64,000 nucleotides of DNA from JAHQVI01 sp963727575 (GTDB taxonomy: Bacteria > Pseudomonadota > Alphaproteobacteria > Rhizobiales > Rhodomicrobiaceae), in contig CAVSIA010000008.1 of the NCBI GenBank assembly GCA_963727575.1, positions 54,182 through 118,181 on the forward strand, read 5' to 3'. A model generated the notes under the pieces. The model was not told the origin of the DNA, made no database searches, and saw only the letters and a program-made list of their open reading frames with translations. The position numbers were made by a program, and so were the translations under genes. This document shows, in pieces, positions 38,455 through 47,708 of this stretch (its first letter is position 1; each line of letters opens with the position of its first letter).

Positions 38455-40116
38455 ATGGGCATGCCACCCCGCTTCGCCCCGCTGCCCACCGATCTCGCCA
38501 GCGCCCATGCGCTGATCCTGACCGAGCGCGCCGCGCGTCTTGAAGCCGAGGCCACCGCGACGCAGGCACAGGCCACTGCGGCGCGCGCGCTGGCGATAAA
38601 CACCAGCGCCGAGGCGCTGATCGCCCACATGAAGCTGGAGATCGAGAAGCTCCGCCGCGCCCTCCACGGTCATCGCTCGGAGCGCACGGCCCGTCTACTC
38701 GAGCAGATGGAGCTGCAACTTGAAGAGCTCGAGACCGCCGCCACCGAGGACGAGTTGGCTGCGGAGAAAGCGGCGGGCAAGACTGAGACGGTCAAGTCCT
38801 TCCAGCGCAAACGCCCCGCGCGCAAGCCGTTCCCCGAACACCTGCCGCGCGAGCGCGTCGTGATCCCGGCGCCGGCCAGTTGCCCGTGTTGCGGTTCGGC
38901 GAAGCTGTCGAAGCTGGGCGAGGACGTCACCGAGACGCTCGAGGTCATTCCGCGCCGCTGGAAGGTCATTCAGACCGTGCGCGAGAAGTTCTCCTGCCGG
39001 GCCTGCGAGACGATCACCCAGCCGCCGGCACCGTTCCATGTGACGCCGCGCGGCTTTGCCGGGCCAAGCCTGCTGGCCATGATCCTGTTCGACAAATTCT
39101 CTCAGCATCAGCCGCTCAACCGGCAGAGCGAGCGCTTCGCCCGCGAGGGCATCGACCTCAGCGTCTCGACGCTGGCGGACCAGGTCGGCGCCTGCACGAG
39201 CGCGCTTGCGCCGCTGCATGCCCTCATCGAGGCGCATGTGCTCGCCGCCGAGCGCCTGCACGGCGACGACACCACGATCCCGATCCTGGCCAAGGGCAAA
39301 ACCGTCACCGGCCACATCTGGACCTACGTCCGCGACGACCGCCCGTTCGGCGGCAACGCGCCGCCGGCCGCGCTTTATTATGCCTCGCCGGACCGGCGCC
39401 GGCAGCATCCCGAGCGGCATCTCGCCGGCTTCGCCGGCATCCTGCAGGCCGACGCCTATGCCGGCTACAATGTGTTGTACGATTCCGTGCGGCCGCACGG
39501 CGCCGTCACGCCGGCGCTATGCTGGGCGCACGCGCGGAGGAAATTCTTCGAGCTGGCCGACATCGCCAGCCACGCGCGGCGCGGCAAGAGCGCACCGGCA
39601 ATCTCGCCGATCGCGCTGGAGGCGGTGAAGCGGATCGACGCGCTGTTCGATATCGAGCGCACCATCAACGGTGCGAGCGCCGGGGAACGCCTGCGCGTCC
39701 GGCAGGAGCAAAGCGCCCCGCTTCTCACCGCGCTGGAGACCTGGCTGCGCGAGGCGCGCGCGCCGCTATCGCGCTCGTCCAGCGTTGCCAAGCCGATCGA
39801 CTATCTGCTGAGCCGCTGGGACGGCTTTGCCGGCTTCATCGAGGACGGCCGGATTTGTCTCAGTAACAACGCGGCCGAGCGGGCGCTGCGCGGTTTTGCT
39901 CTTGGAAGAAAGTCGTGGTTGTTCGCCGGTTCGGAGCGCGGGGCTGACCGTGCCGCCGCCATGACCACGCTGATCACGACGGCAAAGCTCAACGACATCG
40001 ATCCGCTCGCCTGGCTGGCCGATGTCCTCGCCCGTATCGCCGACATGCCACTGAGCCGGCTGCCCGAATTGCTGCCTTGGCAGTGGAAAGCGCTGAGCCA
40101 AAAAGCCGCCGCCTGA
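38455..40116 (+). CDS. tnpC: IS66 transposase TnpC
   Basis: A 553-residue DDE transposase. The N-terminal 110 residues are a coiled coil (LRRALHGHRSERTARLLEQM). A zinc-finger-like region follows with ASCPCCGSAK and SCRACETI. The catalytic core includes LHGDDTTIPILAKGKT (first Asp) and GILQADAYAGYN (second Asp). The closing part has ICLSNNAAERALRGFALGRK with the catalytic Glu, and a C-terminal IS66 domain. Apparently intact. Confidence 0.93.
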   Translation: MGMPPRFAPLPTDLASAHALILTERAARLEAEATATQAQATAARALAINTSAEALIAHMKLEIEKLRRALHGHRSERTARLLEQMELQLEELETAATEDELAAEKAAGKTETVKSFQRKRPARKPFPEHLPRERVVIPAPASCPCCGSAKLSKLGEDVTETLEVIPRRWKVIQTVREKFSCRACETITQPPAPFHVTPRGFAGPSLLAMILFDKFSQHQPLNRQSERFAREGIDLSVSTLADQVGACTSALAPLHALIEAHVLAAERLHGDDTTIPILAKGKTVTGHIWTYVRDDRPFGGNAPPAALYYASPDRRRQHPERHLAGFAGILQADAYAGYNVLYDSVRPHGAVTPALCWAHARRKFFELADIASHARRGKSAPAISPIALEAVKRIDALFDIERTINGASAGERLRVRQEQSAPLLTALETWLREARAPLSRSSSVAKPIDYLLSRWDGFAGFIEDGRICLSNNAAERALRGFALGRKSWLFAGSERGADRAAAMTTLITTAKLNDIDPLAWLADVLARIADMPLSRLPELLPWQWKALSQKAAA

Positions 40117-40238
40117 TCACCATCGCGCAGGCCGCTCGATGCCGTCAGCCCCTGCGGCCCTCACCGTAGGCTTACGCAGAAACGAGCGCCGAGGTCGCAA
40201 GCGATAGCGTTTTCCCGACGCCCGCCCCCCTCCATGGA

Positions 40239-42981
40239 CTATCCGAGCCTCTCATTGTCGATCAGGTTTGCCAGCGTTTCGGCCGAGGCGCCCTCCGCGC
40301 CTGTGCGTTTAGAGGCCAGATAGCTAGCGATCGCCTTGATTTGCTCGCGCCGTTCGTAATATCGGGGCGTCGTACGCAATTCCTCGAGCGCGGAGCGTCC
40401 GTCGGCTTCGTCATCTTGCAGTTGGGACATAGCCCACAAGATCCGGCGCGTCGGCGCTTCGCCAAAACCTTCACCGAACTGCGATTTGCCGAATTCAACC
40501 GAAGTCTTGAGCCGAGAGGCGTTCGGAGTTGCGCTTGCCATGAGCGACAAACCGTCAACGCGAAACGCCTTGGCAAAATTGTCGTAATTGTCCTTCTTCC
40601 GCAGGCCGGCGGCTTCGAGATCGACCATCTTGAGATAGAAACGTTCCTCCGACGCGAGATCAGCCCAAACGTCACGCGGAAAGCCGGCCGGTACGAGGTG
40701 GCCATTCGCGGTATCGGCGGCGAATTTGATGATCTCTTTTACCGGGTCGGAACGGGCTCGATCCCGCGTTCGGGCAGCATAGGCCGCCATGTCCTCGCCG
40801 TCGATGCGAGCATAACCCGTCAACACGCGGAGTGCTGCGGCGTACCCGGCCATCTGCAGGTCAGCATCTTCAAACAGGTTCTCGCTGCGGCCGTGAGCGA
40901 CCGCACGGTCATTGAGGCCAGTCAGGCTCTCGATCTGTCGGGCGACTTCGGCCGTGATCTCTTGCGTGATCTCATCACGATAGCCGCTCTGACCTTCCTT
41001 CCGCTTGCGCAAGACAAGCAGCACCGTGCCTTGAACATAGCCGCCCTTTTTCAATTCGGAGGACGTTTCGGTGGCGATGTACCATGCCGCTGTCACTTGA
41101 AGACCTGCGCCCCACATGATGGCAGCCATGTCGGCCCAAACTTCGGCGTCCTGGTGGGTGAACATCACGATCTGACGCCCATCGTCAGGCATATGCGCCG
41201 CAAGATTTCTGTAAGCTGCGACCATCTCGGTCTTGAACGCTTCACCGATACCCTTAATGGCCAGGGCTCGTCGGCTATCCCAGACCCAATCCTTAAACGG
41301 CTCAGGTGGATTCTTACGCAGCCAAGCGATGAAGAACTCGGTTATCTCTTCGTAGCGGACTGCATCCGCATAGGGAGGATCAGTGATCCAGATCGCTGCT
41401 GTTAGCGAAGCCCGCGGTGCCTCGCTAGTGAATACAATACCCGAGCCGTGGAGCTCCGAGTATCTGGGCTCCTCGTCATTCTGATAAACGGAGCCTCTTT
41501 CGCCCCAATTCAGAAAAGTATTCAAAGCTTGGTTGTAAAACACATGCTTGATTTGATCGCCATGGAGGGGTTTGCCGTTAAATCCAATGAAGCTGGGAGC
41601 CACTGACAAAGTCGGGCATTATTGTTGAGTGCTCGTGCCAATAAAATGCTCTGACCGCCAGCCTCGACAGGATCGTTCCTCATCCGAGCAAGTCTGCCGT
41701 TGATTGCCAACAGCAAGATTTGACGTGCTCCGAACAAGTGGTGCCAATGGGTCCATCCGCGCGTGCGGATGGGTTCGTCGGTTTTCGCACCCGCCTCAAT
41801 CGGCATGTCCGGTACAAAACCCTGGTCCTGCCAGGCGGCGAGGTTCTCGCGGACGATCGCTTCCACCCTATGTTCTCGATCAAGATCTTCCGATGTGATG
41901 CCAGCGAAGTAGGTATTTTGGCGGCTCTTACCGAGCGTATCCTTCGTAATCCACTGGATTGCGTATAGCCGTTCCTGAAAGATATCGTCCGGCTGCGGAA
42001 TGAAATCGTGCTTATCCCAAAGGCGAAGTGCGTTCCCACCATCCGGGCCCCGCCGGTCCACGCAAATCGTCTTAATGGATGTACGGTGGGTTTCGCCGTT
42101 CAGCGTTATTACCAACTCGCCGTCATCCACCGTTCCTGTCTCTGCTTTCGCCATTTCCTCGTCGGAAACGTCGCTTTCAACGCGGATTTCGAAACGCTTT
42201 TCTTCATGATCCGGAACCAACACGGCAATGGTTCTGCGCGACCGACTAATAACGCGGTTCGGCAACGTCGGGACCATGTAGCCGGTTTTCGGGCATCGGG
42301 TTTCGAGACAATAGAGATACGCCTTAGCGCGATCACCGTGTTGATTATGCTCGATCCCGAGCGCAGTGATCTCTGCATCAACCGCAGAAGCTACTTCCTT
42401 CTGTGCAGCCTCAATTCGGGCCCGTGTCTCGGCATCCGCGCCGACGATATTCAGCGCGCCCCATGTCAACATGCATGCGATAGGGTTTAGATCACTTGCC
42501 ACCACATCGCAGCCCAGCCGTACAGCCTCGAAGGGGATCGAACCTCCGCCGCAAAAAGCATCCCCTACAACCGGCCGCTTGCCGAAACGGGCTATCCCCA
42601 GTTGCTCAACTAGTTCAGGAAAGCTTCTCGCTTTGGTGCCGAGATGCGCATTCACCGCTGTCCAAATCGGGCCGTAGAGCATCTCCTGATCGACCTGCTC
42701 TGCACGATCCCCAAGTCCAACCACTCGACGAAAGGCTGTTGTGCAAGTGCCTCGGCGTATAGTCGCGCTTTTTGTTCCCAGTCAATCCCACGTACCCAAC
42801 GCAAACTGCCCTGCTCGATAGCGCTCGCAAGCGCTTCAGTTCCAGGAGCCGTGAAACATGGAGTGAGACTTTCCGGCGCGCGCCCTAACGCAAGAAGCGC
42901 AGCCGCGACTTTGGATGGCTTAAATTTGGTGGTCTTGGAAAGGGCGATCCGCCGGCCGACGCCCGCGGCGTCCATCGCCAT
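40239..42981 (-). pseudogene. DUF1156-type adenine DNA methyltransferase, truncated, two frameshifts
   Basis: A COG1743-type DNA methyltransferase read in three frames. The AdoMet motif I is GDAFCGGGSIPFEAVRLG followed by SDLNPIACMLTWGAL, and catalytic motif IV is DPPYAD near 41380. Frame 1 (from 42981) reads PFVEWLDLG and frame 2 continues GDRAEQVDQEMLYGPIW, a break at the GGGG near 42712. Frame 2 to frame 3 changes around the CCCC near 41560, leading to FYNQALNTFLNWGERG. Both breaks need one base added, opposite to the other breaks in this window. The DUF1156 N-terminal domain normally found before the region seen here is missing. These enzymes modify host DNA in multi-gene anti-phage systems. 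Almost certainly inactive. Confidence 0.7.
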
Positions 42982-42984
42982 CAA

Positions 42985-43448
42985 CTAGCTGTGGCAGCCA
43001 ATATCGCTAACAGACAATTCGCACTGGGGGCCGTCCGTGTCCGCTATGTGAAATTGACCGGTCGCTCGCTGGGGTGCTGCTCGGCGACGGCTATGGTGCA
43101 GGTTTGTCGGACGCCTGCGTGATGGACGCGCCAGATGCGCTCCCGGCAGGCGTCCGAGAAGCGCTCAAGCAGGAAATCGCGGGGTAATGGTCAAGGCGGA
43201 GCAGCGGCTTATGGCGATTCAACAATCGCGGCGTTGATGACGGTCTACATTGTATCGGTTCCAGCGCTGCACCCTTGCGTCTTTCGACGCCTTCACTCCG
43301 CCTGACCGGTCGGAATGTCCGTCTGGCGACGTCGTGATGGCCATGGCTAATGATGCGCGAGGCGCTTCGCAGCAAGTGGTGCCGTTGCCGGTCGATAGGC
43401 TCTGGCAATCAGCGGCGGTATTTATTGCTCGGCGCCGGCAAAGTGGGC
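42985..43448. other. Junction DNA between methylase remnant and IS91-type element
   Basis: About 460 bases without an intact gene. A possible gene tail lies on the plus strand (listed separately); the rest shows no recognisable protein. The mosaic look, with short open stretches in several frames, suits DNA left by successive insertions and deletions. Confidence 0.35.
43074..43187 (+). pseudogene. Possible C-terminal gene fragment, unidentified
   Basis: The plus-strand frame from 43074 reads VLLGDGYGAGLSDACVMDAP and then ALPAGVREALKQEIAG before a TAA. The amino-acid mix is protein-like and the ending looks natural, but there is no start and the frame upstream is different (AVRVRYVKLTGRSLG). 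It may be the tail of a gene removed by the neighbouring rearrangement. No family recognised. Confidence 0.25.
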
Positions 43449-44663
43449 TCATGAGGTGTCGAGCCTGATGATTGGAGTAAGGGGCGCTCGATAATTCGGC
43501 TTGCTGCCGCGGGCGACGATCTCGATGACGATCATGCGGCCGCCGCAGCGGGGACAGGGACAAGGCAGCACGTCCGGCATGGCGGGTTTGGCGGTTTGCT
43601 CGTCGTCGGGTTCTTTCTCGCGTGGGGCCATGGCAAGCAATTCACGAGCCTTGGCGATCATGGCGGTGCGATTGCCATTGGCGAGCAGGCCATAATGGCG
43701 GATGCGCTGGAAGCCCTTGGGCAGCACATGCATCAGGAAACGCCTGATGAACTCATGCGTCGCCAGCGTCATGGTCTTGTGCCGTCCGGGGCCTTCGACC
43801 CGATAGTCCTTATAAGTGAAGCTGACGCCGTCCGCGTCGGCGGCGATCAGCCGGCGGTTGGATATGGCGACACGGTGGGTATAGCGGCTCAGATAGGCAA
43901 GCACCTGTTGGGGGCCGCCGAACGGGGCCTTGGCATAGACCACCCATTCGGCGCGGCGCTGCCGCTTGAGGAAGGCGGCGAAGGCACGGCCCTCGGCGAG
44001 CCCCTCGCGCTCGCCGAAGAAGGCGAGCCGGCCCTTGGCATGGGCTGCGGCGAGCAGCCCTAAGAACAGCCGGCGGAACAGGCGCGAGAGCACCCGCACC
44101 GAGAGGAAGAAGCTGGGCCGGCAGGCGATCCATCGGGATCCGTCGGCGGACAGGCCGCCGCCGGGCACGATCATATGCACATGCGGATGATGCGTCATCG
44201 CCGAGCCCCATGTGTGCAGCACGGCGGTGATACCGATCTTTGCGCCGAGATGTTTGGCATCGGCGGCGATGGTGAGCGTGGTCTCGGCGGCCGCCTTGAA
44301 CAGGAGGTCGTAGATCACCGCCTTGTTCTGCCGGGCGATGTCGGCGACCGGCGCGGGCAGCGTGAACACCAGGTGGAAATAGCCCACCTCGAGTAGTTCC
44401 GCCTCGCGTTCGGCGAGCCATTTGCGCGCCGCTGCCCCCTGACACTTCGGGCAGTGGCGATTCCGGCAGCTATTAAAACTGACGGCCATATGCGCGCAGC
44501 CTTCGCACTGCGCGACATGACCGCCGAGCGCTGCGGTGCGGCAGCGCTCGATCGCGGACATCACCTTCAACTGACCAAGGCTGACATGGCCGCGATTGGC
44601 CGCACGCCATGCGGGGCCGTGGTCGCGGAAGACGTCCGCAACCTCCAACGCTGGACGAGCCAC
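43449..44663 (-). CDS. IS91-family HUH transposase
   Basis: About 404 residues. An N-terminal zinc-binding region has NSCRNRHCPKCQGAAARKW. The HUH metal-binding motif appears as HHPHVHMIVPGGGLS, and the likely catalytic Tyr in VLAYLSRYTHRVAISNRRL. A second Cys cluster (PCPCPRCGGRM) lies at the C-terminus. IS91 enzymes move by rolling-circle transposition without target duplication. The open frame extends upstream to 45143, but that part overlaps the recombinase gene in another frame, so I place the start at GTG 44663, 14 bases beyond the recombinase stop, giving a normal family length. Confidence 0.85.
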   Translation of the reverse strand: MARPALEVADVFRDHGPAWRAANRGHVSLGQLKVMSAIERCRTAALGGHVAQCEGCAHMAVSFNSCRNRHCPKCQGAAARKWLAEREAELLEVGYFHLVFTLPAPVADIARQNKAVIYDLLFKAAAETTLTIAADAKHLGAKIGITAVLHTWGSAMTHHPHVHMIVPGGGLSADGSRWIACRPSFFLSVRVLSRLFRRLFLGLLAAAHAKGRLAFFGEREGLAEGRAFAAFLKRQRRAEWVVYAKAPFGGPQQVLAYLSRYTHRVAISNRRLIAADADGVSFTYKDYRVEGPGRHKTMTLATHEFIRRFLMHVLPKGFQRIRHYGLLANGNRTAMIAKARELLAMAPREKEPDDEQTAKPAMPDVLPCPCPRCGGRMIVIEIVARGSKPNYRAPLTPIIRLDTS

Positions 44664-44676
44664 GGCCGGCAGGCCG

Positions 44677-45594
44677 CTATGCCGGCTCCGTTTGCCTGCG
44701 CCGCGTCTTGGACTTTCCGCCCTTCCCGGACAGTCGTCCGATCGGGCTTTTGACCGCGGCAATGATGCCGGTCGCCACGCGCGTGTAGTGCGCTGTCGTG
44801 TTGAGCTTTTCGTGCCCCAAAAGGGCCTGGATAATCCGGATGTCGGTGCCGTCCTCAAGCAGATGGGTGGCAAAGCTGTGCCAGAGGGAATGGAAGGTGA
44901 CGGGCTTGCGGATGCCGGCCGCTTTGACCGTCTGCTGGAACAACCGCGAGAGTTGCCGCCTGCCGAGATTGGCTGACTGCCGGCTTGGAAACAGCAGGCG
45001 CTCTTCTTTCGGCACACCCGCATCGTATTTTGTCGGACGCTTGACCCACCATTGACGCAGGATGGCGAGAACCTCCAGAGGCAGCATGACGTTGCGATCC
45101 TTGCGGCCCTTGGACTGGACGATGCGGATAATGTCCTGGGCACTGTCGATGTCGCGCGCCTTCAGCCGGACGACCTCACCGATCCTGAGCCCGCAGCCGT
45201 AGGCCAGCGAGAGCATCGCCTGCAGCCTCAGCGTTTTGGCTGCGGCCAGGAGGCGCTCGACCTCATCCGGGCTCATCACCAAGGCGATCTTGCGAGGATC
45301 TCGAACCGAATAGAACTCAGCGGCCAGCTCATGCCGGCGCAGCGTCACGCGGAAGAGGAACTTCACGCCCGTCACGATGCCGTTGCGGTTGCCGATGCTG
45401 ATGCCGCTCTCGGCCAGATCCAGCTGAAACCGGCGGATATCGTCTGCGGTCGCCGTCTCGGGCGAGTGCTTGAGGAACGCGGCGAACCGCTTGCAGCTTC
45501 TGATGTAGCCTTGCTGCGTATGTGGGCCCAGATGACGCCCGGTCATGTCATCGATCATGCGTAGACGCAGTAGGCTGATCGTATCCGTACTCAT
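44677..45594 (-). CDS. Tyrosine recombinase associated with IS91-type element
   Basis: A 305-residue tyrosine recombinase with an N-terminal SAM-like core-binding domain (HTQQGYIRSCKRFAAFLKHS) and a catalytic domain. Arg I is in GCGLRIGEV, the Lys in SKGRKDRNVML, the later His in LLGHEKLNTTAHYTRVA, and the nucleophilic Tyr follows there. Box II, normally HxLRH, reads HSLWHSFATHLL: the second catalytic Arg is Trp. If real, strand cleavage should be badly impaired. AGGAG six bases before ATG 45594 fixes the start. This recombinase next to an IS91 transposase is a recurring pair in Proteobacteria. Confidence 0.87.
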   Translation of the reverse strand: MSTDTISLLRLRMIDDMTGRHLGPHTQQGYIRSCKRFAAFLKHSPETATADDIRRFQLDLAESGISIGNRNGIVTGVKFLFRVTLRRHELAAEFYSVRDPRKIALVMSPDEVERLLAAAKTLRLQAMLSLAYGCGLRIGEVVRLKARDIDSAQDIIRIVQSKGRKDRNVMLPLEVLAILRQWWVKRPTKYDAGVPKEERLLFPSRQSANLGRRQLSRLFQQTVKAAGIRKPVTFHSLWHSFATHLLEDGTDIRIIQALLGHEKLNTTAHYTRVATGIIAAVKSPIGRLSGKGGKSKTRRRQTEPA

Positions 45595-45640
45595 AAAAAA
45601 CTCCTGTTCGGATCGAGGTTGACACCTCAATCTCAGAACC

Positions 45641-45921
45641 GGAGTTCCACGATTGTCAGCCCACTTAGCGCGTCCGGGCGATCACGGGGACCGGCCGCCG
45701 CAAATATCGCGGCAGCGATTTAGTGCTTGATCCGATTGCGGACGGTCAAGACGGACCCGGCCGCGGATCGAGTCCTCCTCCGACACCGGTAGAGAGGCGC
45801 TGAACAGTCTTGCCTAATTGGCAGATCTCAGACATCCGATTGGTCCCTCGAAAATCGTGGAACTGGATCTTTCTCATGGGCCGGTTTGCGCCATGATGCG
45901 CCGATAACACGGAGCGGTGCT
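45641..45921. other. Non-coding stretch between mobile element and paiB-like gene
   Basis: About 280 bases with no gene seen, on the outer side of the IS91-type element. It probably contains the right boundary of the accessory region and the promoter of the gene at 45922. No clear palindrome or direct repeat was noticed. Confidence 0.35.
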
Positions 45922-46545
45922 ATGTATGTACCACCAGCATTTCGGGATCACGAACGGGCCAGCCTCCATGGAACGATCCGCGCAGCACCTCTGGCGAACC
46001 TTGTAACGATGACGAGCGAAGGATTGGTTTCCTCGCCACTGCCGCTCTTCCTGGTCGAGGACGAGGACGCTCATGGTGTGCTGTACGGGCACTTGGCCCG
46101 CGCAAATTCTCAGTGGCAGCAGCCGCCCATCGGCGAAGCCATGGCGATCTTCATGGGGCCCGATGCCTATGTGACACCGTCCTGGTACGCGACCAAGGGG
46201 GAAACCGGCAAGGTGGTTCCGACGTGGAACTACGCAACGGTCCATGCTTATGGCAATGCCGAGTTCTTCGACGAGCCTGACCGGCTTCTTGCCGTCGTCA
46301 CGACGCTGACAAACCTTAACGAGCGGGGTCGCGCCGATCCCTGGGCGGTGTCGGATGCTCCGGCGGACTTCGTAAGGGCGCAACTTCGGGGCATCGTCGG
46401 CTTGCGCTTGCCGATTTCGCGAATCGAGGGGAAACGCAAGATGAGCCAGAATCGCAGCGCCGCGGATCGCGCCGGCGTCATCAACGGGCTCGCGGAAAGT
46501 GCCCGGCCAGGGGATCGCGACGTGTCGTCCTCGATCCCCGAATAG
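45922..46545 (+). CDS. PaiB-like FMN-binding protein
   Basis: A 207-residue protein of the PaiB family (FMN-binding split barrel). It starts MYVPPAFRDHERASLHGTIR and continues with FLVEDEDAHGVLYGHLARAN, VTPSWYATKGETGKVVPTWNY and GIVGLRLPISRIEGKRKMSQNR, all family blocks in order. In Bacillus PaiB was linked to negative control of sporulation and protease genes, but the biochemical role in Proteobacteria is unsettled. I chose ATG 45922 over 45886 because family members begin MYxPxxF. The acetyltransferase gene that follows recalls the PaiA-PaiB pairing, though it belongs to another GNAT subgroup. Confidence 0.9.
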   Translation: MYVPPAFRDHERASLHGTIRAAPLANLVTMTSEGLVSSPLPLFLVEDEDAHGVLYGHLARANSQWQQPPIGEAMAIFMGPDAYVTPSWYATKGETGKVVPTWNYATVHAYGNAEFFDEPDRLLAVVTTLTNLNERGRADPWAVSDAPADFVRAQLRGIVGLRLPISRIEGKRKMSQNRSAADRAGVINGLAESARPGDRDVSSSIPE

Positions 46546-46712
46546 GCGCGTAGCGTTGTCCTGCCTGGCGCCGTTCAAAGCCGCATCCCCGGGTCGGCAA
46601 TCCGTTTGTTCACCTTGCTCCTATCGCATAGTGTCCGGTCAACCGAGGTGATAGCAGGCGCGGCTCAGTGTCGGCGACGGCCTGCCCTGCATGTGAAAGG
46701 TATCTGGAGCCG

Positions 46713-47387
46713 ATGGCGGATTTATCGCATTGGAGCGGCGTGCCGCGCCCGGAACGCGTCGTGCTCGAGGGACGCTACGCAAGGCTCGAGCCCCTTGACC
46801 CCGAGCGACATGGGCAAGGTCTCCTCGCCTCGGCTTTCGAAGCCGGGGCAAGCGATCGGTTCCGTTATCTTTTCGACGCGCCGCCGGCCGATGCGGCGTC
46901 CTTCTCGCCATGGCTCGATCGGGCATCGTCGTCGGACGATCCGCTGTTCTTCGCAGTGATCGACCGGGCGACCGGGCGGGCCGAAGGCCGTCAGTCGCTG
47001 ATGCGTATCGACCCCGCCCACGGCGTCATTGAGATCGGCAATATCCTATGGGGACCTGCAATCGCCCGCACGCGCGTGGCGACCGAAGCCCTTCAACTGT
47101 TCGCCAGCTATGTCTTCGACGCGCTCGGCTATCGGCGCTTCGAGTGGAAATGCGACGATCTGAACGGGCCGTCGAAAAAGGCGGCGTTACGCTTCGGTTT
47201 CACCTTCGAAGGCGTTTTTCGTCAGCACATGGTGGTCAAAGGCATGAATCGCGACACGGCCTGGTTCTCGATCATCGACGCCGAGTGGCCAAGGTTGGCA
47301 GGCGCCTTCACAGCTTGGCTCGCGCCCGCGAACTTCGATGCCGAAGGTCGGCAAAAGCGCAAGCTGGAGGATTTGCGGACGCTGTAG
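46713..47387 (+). CDS. GNAT acetyltransferase, RimJ/RimL-like
   Basis: A 224-residue GNAT acetyltransferase with the RimJ/RimL arrangement: GRYARLEPLDPERHGQGLLA, GNILWGPAIARTRVATEALQ (acetyl-CoA loop region) and FEWKCDDLNGPSKKAALRFG near the end of the fold. NGPSKKAALRFGF holds the Asn/Ser and Ala-Arg-Phe positions normal for this group. Substrate could be a protein N-terminus, an amino acid or a small amine. ATG 46713 is preferred to the in-frame ATG 46668. It lies 168 bases after the paiB-like gene on the same strand. Confidence 0.88.
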   Translation: MADLSHWSGVPRPERVVLEGRYARLEPLDPERHGQGLLASAFEAGASDRFRYLFDAPPADAASFSPWLDRASSSDDPLFFAVIDRATGRAEGRQSLMRIDPAHGVIEIGNILWGPAIARTRVATEALQLFASYVFDALGYRRFEWKCDDLNGPSKKAALRFGFTFEGVFRQHMVVKGMNRDTAWFSIIDAEWPRLAGAFTAWLAPANFDAEGRQKRKLEDLRTL

Positions 47388-47708
47388 GCGCGAGTCTACG
47401 GCAGGCCAGAAGAGGAATACCGCAGTCTCGTCTAACCAAGCGCTGTCGATCGGTTTTCTAGTCCCTTTGCGTGAACGCTCCTAAGCTGCGAGTCCGCGCG
47501 CAGGCAGAGTTCGCAAATCGATGAGCTGAGTCGCCTAATGTGTCTTTTTTTGCACAGGATTTTTCCGAATGATGCTATGAGATTCCAATGGATGAGCCTT
47601 CATTAGGGACAGCTATCCTCACCTTCTACGGCTAAATTCATTAGCCTTTTGATGGGTGTCGAACCGGTACCTTCATCCGGTGAACTCTCAGTAATCGAAC
47701 ATTTTGCG
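47388..47708. other. Intergenic region before the CheB-CheR kinase gene
   Basis: About 320 bases without a recognised gene. A T-rich segment near 47545-47560 (TGTCTTTTTTTGCACAGG) stands out against the GC-rich surroundings and may be promoter DNA of the kinase gene or the tail of a terminator for the acetyltransferase gene. No exact sigma-factor motif was identified. Confidence 0.35.

Larger units (their letters stand above)
37600..40175 (+). mobile_element. IS66-family insertion sequence
   Basis: Three genes in the usual IS66 order (tnpA, tnpB, tnpC) occupy 37637-40116. The right end probably lies near 40175, where GTAGGCTTAC resembles the GTAAGC-type terminal repeat in inverted form. I cannot find a matching repeat on the left between the helicase remnant and tnpA, so the left end is either diverged or lost. 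A lost end together with the missing helicase 5' end would fit a deletion starting at the element. Confidence 0.75.
43449..45640 (-). mobile_element. IS91-type element with tyrosine recombinase
   Basis: Recombinase and HUH transposase genes lie 14 bases apart on one strand and form a unit. The outer limits are not clear: IS91 elements lack inverted repeats. Upstream of the recombinase a small palindrome, GAGGT-TGAC-ACCTC (about 45615-45628), may belong to one end. It borders the methylase remnant and closes the accessory region before core genes resume at 45.9 kb. Confidence 0.65.

Noticed and set aside
44664..45143. N-terminal extension of the IS91 transposase frame
   Set aside because: This part overlaps the tyrosine recombinase gene in another phase and has the Ser/Arg-rich composition of a shadow.
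35441..45921. Attachment-site repeat of the tRNA-Ser 3' end at the far side of the island
   Set aside because: I looked for the T-arm/acceptor sequence near 45.6-45.9 kb and found no copy, so integration at this tRNA remains unproven.
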